Origin: Catenulispora acidiphila DSM 44928
Lineage (GTDB): Bacteria > Actinomycetota > Actinomycetes > Streptomycetales > Catenulisporaceae
DNA length: 64,000 bases
Reading direction: 5' to 3'
Assembly (NCBI RefSeq): GCF_000024025.1
Contig: NC_013131.1
Coordinates: 8,784,229-8,848,228, forward strand
Notes under the pieces: model-generated
What the model was told of the DNA's origin: nothing
Databases searched by the model: none
What the model saw: the letters and a program-made list of their open reading frames with translations, nothing else
Shown here: piece by piece, positions 13,085-20,496 of the stretch
Position numbering within the stretch: the first letter of the stretch is position 1
How the letters are laid out: every line of letters starts with the position of its first letter
Program-made: the position numbers and the translations under genes

Positions 13085-14281
13085 GTGACGTCCGTACCCG
13101 TGCCCCACACCGAACTGTCCGCCGCCGAGGCCCGGCGCCTGGCTCTGCACGCGCAGAGGTTGATCGGCGTACCGGACCGGCGCGGCGGCGTCGCGGGTCT
13201 GCTGCAGCACCTGGGCGCGGTCCAACTGGACACCATCAGTGTGCTGGCACGCTCGCACGAGCTGGTCCCCTACGCCCGGCTCGGCGCGATCGGACGCGAG
13301 GCGATCGAGCACGCGTACTGGAACCACGAGGCGCACGGCGCGTCGACCTTCGAGTACTGGGCTCACGCCGCCTGCATCCTGCCGGTCCAGGACTGGCCGA
13401 CGTTCGCCTACCGCCGCGCGGCCTTCCGCGCGCGGGCCAACGGCGGCTGGGGCATGCCGACCACCGGCGAGGCCGAGGCGATGGTGCTGGGCAAGCTGCG
13501 GGACGAGGGTCCGTGCATGACCTCGGACTTCGGCGGGGCGCGCAAGAGCGCCGAGTGGTGGGACTGGTCGGAGAGCAAGGTCGCGGTCGAGAAGATGCTG
13601 GCGACCGGCGACGTGGTGTGCGTCGAGCGGCGCGGCTGGCGGCGGGTGTACGACCTGCCGGAGCGGGCGCTGCCGAAGGCGGTGCTGGACGCGCCGGAGC
13701 CGACCCGCGAGGAATCGCACGTCCGCCTGCTGGCGCAGGCCGGCCGGCGGCTGGGCGTCGGAACGATAGGCGATCTGGCCGACTACTACCGGTTGAAGAT
13801 CCCTGATGCCAAGCCTCTGATGGAGCGGACCGGCTTGATCCCGGTGACCGTGCGCGGCTGGAGCCATCCGGCATGGGCCGACCCCGCGGCGCTGGAGCTG
13901 CTGGCCGCCGGCGGCCCGCGCGGCCGGCACCGGACGACGCTGCTGTCCCCGTTCGACTCGCTGATCTGGGAGCGCGACCGGATGGAGCGCATCTTCGGCA
14001 TGGTGCACCGGATCGAGGCCTACACCCCGGCCGCCAAGCGGGTCCACGGCTACTTCGCGATGCCGCTGCTGGCCGGCGGCAAGCTCCTGGGCCGCGTGGA
14101 CCCCAAGCGCGAGGGCAAGACGCTGGTCGCGCGGAAGGTGTCGCTGGACACGGCGAACGCGGTGCAGCCGATGGCCGACGCGTTGAGGGAAGCCGCGCTG
14201 TGGGTCGGCTGCGACGCCGTCGCGGTGGAGCAGGTGACGCCGCCGACTGCGGCGGGAGCGTTGAGGATCGCGCTCAGCTGA
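13085..14281 (+). CDS. YcaQ-like winged-helix DNA-binding protein (HTH_42; crosslink-repair glycosylase family)
   Basis: The roughly 398-residue protein matches the DUF1006/HTH_42 family, whose E. coli member YcaQ unhooks DNA interstrand crosslinks. Supporting features are LSAAEARRLALHAQRL, VQLDTISVLARSHELV, the central YWAHAACILP and the C-terminal LLSPFDSLIWERDR followed by VHGYFAMPLL. The start is uncertain: GTG 13076, GTG 13085 and TTG 13055 all keep the frame and none has a strong ribosome-binding site. The stop of the GNAT gene lies just upstream, so the two may be cotranscribed. Confidence 0.82.
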   Translation: MTSVPVPHTELSAAEARRLALHAQRLIGVPDRRGGVAGLLQHLGAVQLDTISVLARSHELVPYARLGAIGREAIEHAYWNHEAHGASTFEYWAHAACILPVQDWPTFAYRRAAFRARANGGWGMPTTGEAEAMVLGKLRDEGPCMTSDFGGARKSAEWWDWSESKVAVEKMLATGDVVCVERRGWRRVYDLPERALPKAVLDAPEPTREESHVRLLAQAGRRLGVGTIGDLADYYRLKIPDAKPLMERTGLIPVTVRGWSHPAWADPAALELLAAGGPRGRHRTTLLSPFDSLIWERDRMERIFGMVHRIEAYTPAAKRVHGYFAMPLLAGGKLLGRVDPKREGKTLVARKVSLDTANAVQPMADALREAALWVGCDAVAVEQVTPPTAAGALRIALS

Positions 14282-14319
14282 GGGAACGGCGCTTCAGCTA
14301 TTACTCCCCCGCCGCGCGC

Positions 14320-14367
14320 CAAACACATCAGACACCGAACACATCAGGCACCGAACACATCAGGCAC
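14320..14367. repeat. Three 16-bp tandem repeats
   Basis: Contiguous units CAAACACATCAGACAC, CGAACACATCAGGCAC and CGAACACATCAGGCAC lie between two convergent genes, directly beside the 130-bp repeat array. The latter two units are identical. No coding function is seen. Confidence 0.85.
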
Positions 14368-14370
14368 CGA

Positions 14371-14661
14371 GCGCTACCGCCACAACGGCTGCGGCGGCGC
14401 TCGAAGCAGCTGATCATCGCCTCGGCGCCACAGCCTGCCGCACTGCTTCATCCACTTCATCCACCACTGCGGTCGCTGTGCTGACCGCTATCAGCCGCCC
14501 GCGCTACCGCCACAACGGCTGCGGCGGCGCTCGAAGCAGCTGATCATCGCCTCGGCGCCGTAGCCTGCCGCGCTACTTCATCCACTTCATCCACCACTGT
14601 GGTCGCTGTGCTGACCGCTATCAGCCGCCCGCGCTACCGCCACAACGGCTGCGGCGGCGCC
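14371..14661 (-). repeat. 130-bp tandem repeat carrying a gene's 3' end
   Basis: Units start at 14371, 14501 and 14631, a period of exactly 130 bp. The first two are near-identical over their whole length. The third is the last 31 bp or so of the neighbouring minus-strand coding sequence, including its TAG stop (CTA at 14634); the earlier copies repeat that TAG at 14374 and 14504. The 352-bp gap between the convergent genes holds only these repeats and the 16-bp repeats. Confidence 0.88.
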
Positions 14662-15461
14662 CCGAACCACCCGACCAGCACCTCGGCGTCGTCCGTGCGC
14701 AGCCCGCCGCGCCAGTCGACCAGCTCCAGCCCGCGCTCGCGCAGCAGTCCCCCGAAGGCGCCCGCGACGTCCGCTCCGGCGATGCCCGTGCGGTACACTC
14801 CGGCGACCGTCACCCGGCTTGCGGTGTCGACGAGTCCGTAGACGTGCACGCCGTCGACGACCGACAGGGCGTAGCCGCCCTGGACCACGCCGCGGCCCTC
14901 GATCGCGACCGGGCGGACGAAGTGGGTCGTGGTGCCCAGGCCGGCGGCCAGGTCCTCGACCGTGAGCGTGACGCCGGCCAGCGGTGCGGCCGGGTCGGTG
15001 CGCAGGTGGATCTCGGTGAAGCCGGGTCCGGAGCGGAACTCGTCCTGGATGCGGCGGATGGCGAGCAGGTTCTCCTCGATCGCGGCTGCTCCGCGGGCGC
15101 TGACCAGCTCCACGTCGCGCCACAGGTCGTCCTTGACCAGCAGGACCGTGCGGCCGTCCAAGGGTCCGGCGATGTCCGGGAGGCGGTCGCTGATGCTGGA
15201 CATGCTGAAGTGGATGTCGCGGGCGGGCATCATCTCGACCCGGGGTTCCTGCTCCACGCGGCGCAGGGTCAGTTCCATCTCGCCGATCAGCTCGTACTCC
15301 TCGCGGAAGGCCGGCTCGGCGCGGACCACCCGCCACACCTGGCCGGCGGCCTCGAGCATCTGCGTTCCGTCGAACGCCGGGGGCAGACTCTCCGACGGCA
15401 CCACCGTGCGCGCTATCACCCCGCCGTCCGCGGCGTCTCTCAACGTCACGGATATCTCCAT
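14634..15461 (-). CDS. Hypothetical protein, unrecognised
   Basis: The approximately 275-residue protein has no signal peptide or membrane helix and is fairly acidic. I do not recognise a family. It has alternating strand-like segments and reads as a soluble alpha/beta protein, with VEMMPARDIHFSMSS and FTEIHLRTDP as distinctive stretches. ATG 15461 lies 9 bases after AGG; GTG 15467 two codons earlier is possible. Its 3' end is duplicated downstream in a 130-bp tandem array. It lies between the YcaQ-like gene (convergent) and the response regulator (same strand). Confidence 0.72.
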   Translation of the reverse strand: MEISVTLRDAADGGVIARTVVPSESLPPAFDGTQMLEAAGQVWRVVRAEPAFREEYELIGEMELTLRRVEQEPRVEMMPARDIHFSMSSISDRLPDIAGPLDGRTVLLVKDDLWRDVELVSARGAAAIEENLLAIRRIQDEFRSGPGFTEIHLRTDPAAPLAGVTLTVEDLAAGLGTTTHFVRPVAIEGRGVVQGGYALSVVDGVHVYGLVDTASRVTVAGVYRTGIAGADVAGAFGGLLRERGLELVDWRGGLRTDDAEVLVGWFGAPPQPLWR

Positions 15462-15509
15462 GGTCACGAACCTACGCGGGGTGAGTCTTGCGATGTCAAG
15501 CAGCGAACG

Positions 15510-16187
15510 CTAGGTGATCTCCAGCAGTTTCTCCCGCACCGCGTAGACCACGGCTTCCATCCGGGAGTGGAGGTTCAGCTTCTCCAGGATGTTGCGGACG
15601 TGGTTCTTCACTGTGTTCTCGGTGATGAACAACTCCTTGGCGATCTCCCGGTTGTTGCGCCCCGTGGCGACCAGCTTGAGGACTTCCATCTCGCGGTCGG
15701 TGAGCTTGGGCGCCGAGGAGACGGGACCGGGCGCCGGGGCGGCGTCGGCGCCGCGTGCCAAAGCGGCGAAGCCGGTCATCAGCTTCGCCGCCATCGAGGG
15801 ACTGACCTGTGATTCACCGCGCTGGACGGCGCGCAGGGCGTCGGGGATGGTATGCGGCAGCACGCTTTTGAGCAGGTACCCGGAGGCGCCGGACTTGACC
15901 GCCTCGTACAGGTCGGTCTCCTCGTCGCTGGAGGTCAGCATGATGACCTTGGTGTCCGGGACCGAGCGCTTGATCGCCGCGCAGGCGGTGAGGCCGTCCG
16001 TGTCGGGCATCCGCACGTCGAGGATCACCACGTCCGGAGCCAGCTCCTGGGCCTTGTGCAGGGCCTCGGCGCCGTCCGACGCCTCGCCCACGACCTCGAT
16101 GTCGTCCTCGGTGTCGAGCACGACGGCCAGCCCCCGCCGCAGGAGCGTGTGGTCGTCGGCTATGAGGACTCTTATGGCTTCCGACAC
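15510..16187 (-). CDS. NarL/FixJ-family response regulator
   Basis: The 225-residue protein has a receiver domain (residues 5-120, phosphorylatable Asp57 in DVVILDVRMPD, acidic pair DD at 11-12, Lys in YLLKSV) and a C-terminal LuxR-type helix-turn-helix (about 165-220, LTDREMEVLKLVATGRNN and NTVKNHVRNIL). No histidine kinase lies adjacent, so it is an orphan here. A regulator in this position between secA and hpf also occurs in Streptomyces, as I recall. GTG 16187 is chosen because the receiver begins there; no strong ribosome-binding site is visible. Confidence 0.9.
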   Translation of the reverse strand: MSEAIRVLIADDHTLLRRGLAVVLDTEDDIEVVGEASDGAEALHKAQELAPDVVILDVRMPDTDGLTACAAIKRSVPDTKVIMLTSSDEETDLYEAVKSGASGYLLKSVLPHTIPDALRAVQRGESQVSPSMAAKLMTGFAALARGADAAPAPGPVSSAPKLTDREMEVLKLVATGRNNREIAKELFITENTVKNHVRNILEKLNLHSRMEAVVYAVREKLLEIT

Positions 16188-16258
16188 AGGACCATGATGG
16201 CACCTCGAGGGGACATGTGACATTACCCAATTGAGTGATCGTTGAACCCTCACAACAC

Positions 16259-16288
16259 CTCGCGGAGCCGATAAGCCGGCTCCGCGAG
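16259..16288 (-). terminator. Hairpin terminator downstream of hpf
   Basis: Perfect 11-bp arms CTCGCGGAGCC and GGCTCCGCGAG flank an 8-base loop, about 60 bp past the hpf stop and before the response-regulator gene. No strong T-run follows. Confidence 0.7.
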
Positions 16289-16346
16289 AGAGTTCCTTGA
16301 GATCAGAGTCCTGTCGGCTGCGCGTCAGCCGAAGGGAAAGCGCCGA

Positions 16347-17060
16347 TCAGCGCCGTGCGCTGGCCATCCGGTCCGACGGCGACGAGCCGTTGATCATGGG
16401 CTCGGCCATCTCCTCGGCGGCTTCGAGGTGGATCACGCCGTAGTCGTAGGCGCGGCGCCGGTAGACCACCGCCGGCAGGCCGGAGTCCTTGTCGACGTAG
16501 AGGTAGAAGTCGTGGCCGACGAGTTCCATCTCGTACAGCGCCTGGTCGAGCGTCATCGGAGCCGCGGCGTGGGTCTTCTCCCGCACCACCATCGGGCCCT
16601 CGCCGGCCTGGCCGGGGACGCCGTAGGCCGGCAGGTCCACCTCGGGGTTGTCCCCGGCGGCGCCGTCCGACGTCAGCAGCGGCGCGGTGCCCGGCGGCAG
16701 GTCCGCCATCGGCGGGAGGTGCTTGATGGAGTCGGCGATCGCCTTGCGGTTGCGGTGGATCTTCCGCCGGTCCTTGACCCTGCGGAGCTGCGCCTGGAGC
16801 TTGGCCGCGGCCAGATCGAGCGCCGAATACGGGTCGCCGGCGCACGCCTCGGCCCGGATCACCGGGGACCGGGGGCAGTCCAGCGTCAGCTCGATCCGGT
16901 CCTTCTGCTCGGACTGGCGGGGGTTCTTCTCCTCGCCCAGCACGACGGTGAGGCTGATGGCCTTGCCATCCATCTCCTCCACCTTGGCCAACTTCTCCAC
17001 CACGTGCCGACGGAACCGGTCGGTCACCTCGTGATGGCGGCTCTTGACGACGATGTCCAC
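16347..17060 (-). CDS. hpf: Long-form ribosome hibernation promoting factor
   Basis: HPF binds the 30S decoding region and, in the long form, dimerises two 70S ribosomes into inactive 100S particles. The 237-residue protein has the N-terminal S30AE domain (1-100, MDIVVKSRHHEVTDRFRRHV) and a C-terminal dimerisation domain (about 178-225, with DQALYEMELVGHDFYLYVD and AVVYRRRAYDYGVIHL). The linker is acidic and Pro/Gly-rich. It is probably induced in stationary phase or stress. A hairpin follows the gene. Confidence 0.95.
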   Translation of the reverse strand: MDIVVKSRHHEVTDRFRRHVVEKLAKVEEMDGKAISLTVVLGEEKNPRQSEQKDRIELTLDCPRSPVIRAEACAGDPYSALDLAAAKLQAQLRRVKDRRKIHRNRKAIADSIKHLPPMADLPPGTAPLLTSDGAAGDNPEVDLPAYGVPGQAGEGPMVVREKTHAAAPMTLDQALYEMELVGHDFYLYVDKDSGLPAVVYRRRAYDYGVIHLEAAEEMAEPMINGSSPSDRMASARR

Positions 17061-17614
17061 GCGCGTTCTCCAATCTCGCGTTCAGATCTGTACCGGGCTC
17101 CATGGCCTCGGCTTCGGCGTCGGATGAGAGTTGATCCAGCGGCGCCTCCGCGAAGTGATCGGGGACTGCTCTTGCCTTGATCTGTCCTTGTGGATCGGAC
17201 TGTGCTTGTCGATCTCTGTGCCTGTTAGATCTCCAACGTACGCCGGGTCGCTTAGGTGCCCGGGATTCCGAGTGGAGGGAGTCACAGCCGATACGGGGTC
17301 CGACGAAAGTCGCCGGAGGTACGGCCGGGACGGGAGGGGTTTGAGGGGGAATAGCCGTCGGAAGATGGCGGGCCGCCTGCTACAGACGGCTGATTATGTG
17401 CTGACTCGTGCGCATCGTGCCTGCTCACTGTCTCGTTGCCGAGTGCCTATGGCTGAAAACTAGCCCCGGATCGCCCTCGGCGGAAGAGGCCGAACGGGGC
17501 GTTGGACCGTTCGAGTGATCGGAACGGTGTTCGACCGGGGTTTGTGCGGGGTTTCGTGGTGATTCCTCGGCGGTTCACAGAATGAGACTCCTCGGGATAC
17601 CGGCTCCGGAGCGG
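17061..17614. other. 554-bp intergenic region between comF and hpf
   Basis: No convincing gene is seen. The right half lies downstream of comF and holds a short inverted repeat, ACCGTTC (17506) and GAACGGT (17522), that could act as a weak terminator. The left half is the hpf leader and should hold its promoter. Its length (over 400 bp) leaves room for a regulated leader or small RNA, but I could not fit a known riboswitch. Confidence 0.5.
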
Positions 17615-18349
17615 TCAGGAACGCACCCGCGCGGCGGCGATCGTGGCCGCGCCCAGGACCGGCACGCCGGCCGTCCGCAGCGCGCGGGCCGCCTCGGCGA
17701 GGCTGGCGCCGCTGGTGCTGATGTCGTCGACGAGGACCACTCGGGAGGCCGCGACACCGGCGGCAGCAGCCGCACGGCGGGCCCGCAGCGCCCCCGACAG
17801 GTTCGCCTGGCGCTCCTCGCGGGAGAGCCCGGCCTGGTCCCGCACGGCTCGCGCGTGGCACAGCGCGGGCACGGCACGCACCGGAGCCCCGACTTCGCGC
17901 AGCGCTCGCGCGGCGGTCCGGGCCAGCCGGGCCGTGGTGTCCGCACCGCGCTCGCGGACGACCTCGCGGCGCGAAGGCATCGGGACCAGCGCCACCGGCG
18001 CCGAAACCGTGCTGCCCACCGCAAAATCCGCTTCGCCGCCCGTCGCGTCGAGGGTCTGCGCGACGGCCCGGGCGAGTGCCCGGCCCAACGCGCGCCGCAG
18101 ATCGGTGCGGCCGCGCTCCTTGTACCCGATGAGCATCGTCCGAATCGGATCCTCGTAGCGCGCCACGGCGTGCGTGCGCGGCGTACCGGGCACCGCGGCC
18201 AGCGTGCGCCACGGTCCGCCTTCGGCCAACAAGGCGTCGCAGTCCTCACAGAGCGGCTCTCCAGAGGGCTGCGGACGCCCGCAGCCGCCGCAGTCGCGCT
18301 CGGCGGCCAGGTCCAGCAGGGCAGCCCAGAGCGGGCGGATCAGCGGCAT
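17615..18349 (-). CDS. comF: ComF-family phosphoribosyltransferase-like protein
   Basis: The 244-residue protein has an N-terminal zinc-finger-like segment (CGGCGRP ... CEDCDAL) and a C-terminal phosphoribosyltransferase fold with the PRPP-binding loop VVLVDDISTSGAS near 205-220. Mid-protein VPMPSRREVVRERGADTTARLA is typical of ComF/GntX. In competent bacteria ComF is needed for DNA uptake, while its role in actinobacteria is unclear. It follows lpqB by 92 bp on the same strand, the usual position. Confidence 0.9.
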   Translation of the reverse strand: MPLIRPLWAALLDLAAERDCGGCGRPQPSGEPLCEDCDALLAEGGPWRTLAAVPGTPRTHAVARYEDPIRTMLIGYKERGRTDLRRALGRALARAVAQTLDATGGEADFAVGSTVSAPVALVPMPSRREVVRERGADTTARLARTAARALREVGAPVRAVPALCHARAVRDQAGLSREERQANLSGALRARRAAAAAGVAASRVVLVDDISTSGASLAEAARALRTAGVPVLGAATIAAARVRS

Positions 18350-18423
18350 CGGACCCCCGGTTCGCGCTGTGGTCGGAACGTGGCGGAATTATCCGCTATG
18401 CCCGATGCCGCGCGCCAGCCGGG

Positions 18424-18444
18424 TCAGTCGGGTCAGCCGGGTCA
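18424..18444 (-). repeat. 9-bp x3 stop-codon repeat at the lpqB 3' end
   Basis: TCA occurs at 18424, 18433 and 18442 in units TCAGTCGGG, TCAGCCGGG and TCAGCCCGA. The last TCA is the lpqB stop (TGA on the minus strand). A period of 9 puts all three stops in one frame. Confidence 0.7.
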
Positions 18445-20496
18445 GCCCGACGCCACCGTCGCCAGCACCGGGCTCGACCCGATCTCCTGGGAGCTGTCCG
18501 AACCGCCCGTGCGCTTGAAGTAGGAGACGGTGGGCGCCGAGTCGGCGGGCCCGGGCGCGTCGCTGAAGGTCCACATCGACGGATGCCCCAGGGAGGGGAC
18601 GGTGACCGCGCCGATGTGCAGGGCGGCGGGCTGGGCGTCGTCCGGATCCATGATCGTCGAGTCCTGCGACCCGTCCAGATACACCTTGAAGAGCTTCGGC
18701 GTGCTCGTCTCGGCCTGGGTCCCGAGGATCACCACGGTGCGGGCGTCGGCCCACGCGGCGTCGGTGGCGGTCTGCAGGGTCACCGACGACAGGTCCTGCG
18801 TCTGCGGCCAGCCGGCCAGCAGCTGGAAGACCGTGTCGGTGGACAGGCTCGGCGTGTCGCCGGTGCGGTCGATGGTCGCCATCCACGCCGGCTGCGCGTT
18901 GTTCGCCGAGCCGGGACCGCCGGACGCGGGCTGTCCGCCCACCACGACCGCGTGCAGTCCGTCCGGCGAGGGCTTGAAGCGCGAGACCGTCAGGCCCGGG
19001 GCCAGCACCTGGTCCTGCGCGCCGCCCGGGCCCTTGCCCCCGGGGTCCCGCACCCGGTAGAGCGAGTTGTTGTCGACGACCCACAGCGCGCCGTCCACCG
19101 GGTCCCACTCCAGATCGGTGATCTTGCCCGTCTTCGCCGGGGTGTACCAGACCTGCTGGTCGGCGTTCTTGTCGTTGAGGACGACCACGGCTCCGTCGTT
19201 GCGCACCACGGCCACCATGGTCGTGCCCGACGGCGTCTTGACGTCCGCGGAGTCGGGGGTCTGCTTCACCGCGATCAGCGTGTCCGGCGACACCGGGACG
19301 CCGGCCATGCCCACCACCGAGGGCACCTTCGCGCCGTTCGCGGGGCAGACGGTCGGCGAGGTGGCACTCGCGCCGGTGACCAGTTGCTTGGAGACGATCG
19401 CGGCGTTCGTGTCGTTCTGCCCCTTCTGCTGGCATACCCAGTACACCGTCGGCGCTCCCGGGGTGTACGGGGCGACGTCCTGGGAGGAGCACGCCGTGCC
19501 GCAACCGGGATAGACGACCCTCATGCGGATGAGCGGGGTCGGGGAGAGCAGCTGCTGGGTCTCCGAGGCGTCCCGGAAGGTGTCGACCAGGGCCTGCCGG
19601 ACGTCCGTGATGTCGGTCGTGCCGGCCGGCAGGGCTTTCAGGGAGACCGTGGCCAGACCGGACGGGTCCACGGTGACCGCCTGGAGCTCCAGGTTCGAGT
19701 TCTGCGAGGGGTACCGGCCGTGCAGCACGGCGCTGGCCAGGGCGCCGTAGGTGTAGTCGACCTTGCCGGTGTCCTGGGTCAGGTACACCTGGTCCATCTG
19801 CGCCGGCCCGCCGTGGGTGGGCAGATACACCGTCAGCGGAGACTGGTAGGTCTGGTAGGCACGCTTGAACGCTTCGGGGAGGACCATCCGGAACTCCGGC
19901 GGCGTGGCTATTCGCCAGCCCGTCGCCGGACCGAGGTACTTCACCGAGAAGCTCTCCGCGGCGGTCTGCGGCGAGACGTACTGGAAGAAGCCGTATTGGT
20001 CGACCTGCGCGGACTCCGGGCCCTTCGCGGTGACCGTGACCGTGTCGCCGACGGCGGCCGGCGAGGGCGGCGCCGCCTGGGGCGCGCTGGACGAGCCGAA
20101 GGCGGGCTGCGCGCCGCCGGCGCTCTGCCCGGTGTCGATGTACGGATTCGCGTACTGCACGATCTTGGTCGGGGAGGTCGCCGGATCCCACTTCGCGCGG
20201 GCGTCAGGCGTCAGGTACTCCTGGGCGACGCTGAAGGAGGCGTCCTTCTGGTCGCCGGTCAGCGCCTGCAGAAAGGCCAGCACCAAAGCCGCCGGCGCCA
20301 TGGTGTTCGTGGGTTCGCGGGCGAGGATGACGACGTTGTTGCGGCTCTTGTTCAGCGTGACGCCGTGGATGGCGCCCTTCGACGGCGGTCCGGCGCACGC
20401 CGCCGCACCTCCGACGGCGGCCACGGCGAGCAGCCCGGCGGCCCAGCGCGCCACACGGTCCCGAAGAGCGCCGCGCTCTGGATCCCTCGCGCTCAT
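18442..20496 (-). CDS. lpqB: MtrAB-associated lipoprotein LpqB
   Basis: LpqB is a membrane-anchored extracytoplasmic lipoprotein that in mycobacteria interacts with the MtrB sensor and affects MtrA phosphorylation. The 684-residue product has a lipoprotein signal peptide (residues 1-32) ending GGAAACAG, with Cys as probable lipidation site. A GerMN-type domain follows (about 200-340), then a beta-propeller-like C-terminal half (about 360-684) rich in WxxD/DG blades. Its ATG shares one base with the mtrB stop (TGATG), showing translational coupling. Three tandem copies of the stop region follow the gene. Confidence 0.95.
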   Translation of the reverse strand: MSARDPERGALRDRVARWAAGLLAVAAVGGAAACAGPPSKGAIHGVTLNKSRNNVVILAREPTNTMAPAALVLAFLQALTGDQKDASFSVAQEYLTPDARAKWDPATSPTKIVQYANPYIDTGQSAGGAQPAFGSSSAPQAAPPSPAAVGDTVTVTAKGPESAQVDQYGFFQYVSPQTAAESFSVKYLGPATGWRIATPPEFRMVLPEAFKRAYQTYQSPLTVYLPTHGGPAQMDQVYLTQDTGKVDYTYGALASAVLHGRYPSQNSNLELQAVTVDPSGLATVSLKALPAGTTDITDVRQALVDTFRDASETQQLLSPTPLIRMRVVYPGCGTACSSQDVAPYTPGAPTVYWVCQQKGQNDTNAAIVSKQLVTGASATSPTVCPANGAKVPSVVGMAGVPVSPDTLIAVKQTPDSADVKTPSGTTMVAVVRNDGAVVVLNDKNADQQVWYTPAKTGKITDLEWDPVDGALWVVDNNSLYRVRDPGGKGPGGAQDQVLAPGLTVSRFKPSPDGLHAVVVGGQPASGGPGSANNAQPAWMATIDRTGDTPSLSTDTVFQLLAGWPQTQDLSSVTLQTATDAAWADARTVVILGTQAETSTPKLFKVYLDGSQDSTIMDPDDAQPAALHIGAVTVPSLGHPSMWTFSDAPGPADSAPTVSYFKRTGGSDSSQEIGSSPVLATVASG

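Noticed and set aside
17061-17500. Riboswitch or c-di-AMP leader upstream of hpf
   Set aside because: The length is suggestive, but I could not match conserved motifs of a known class.
17506-17528. Inverted repeat after comF as a terminator
   Set aside because: Arms are only 7 bp with no T-run, so it is mentioned in the intergenic entry but not called separately.
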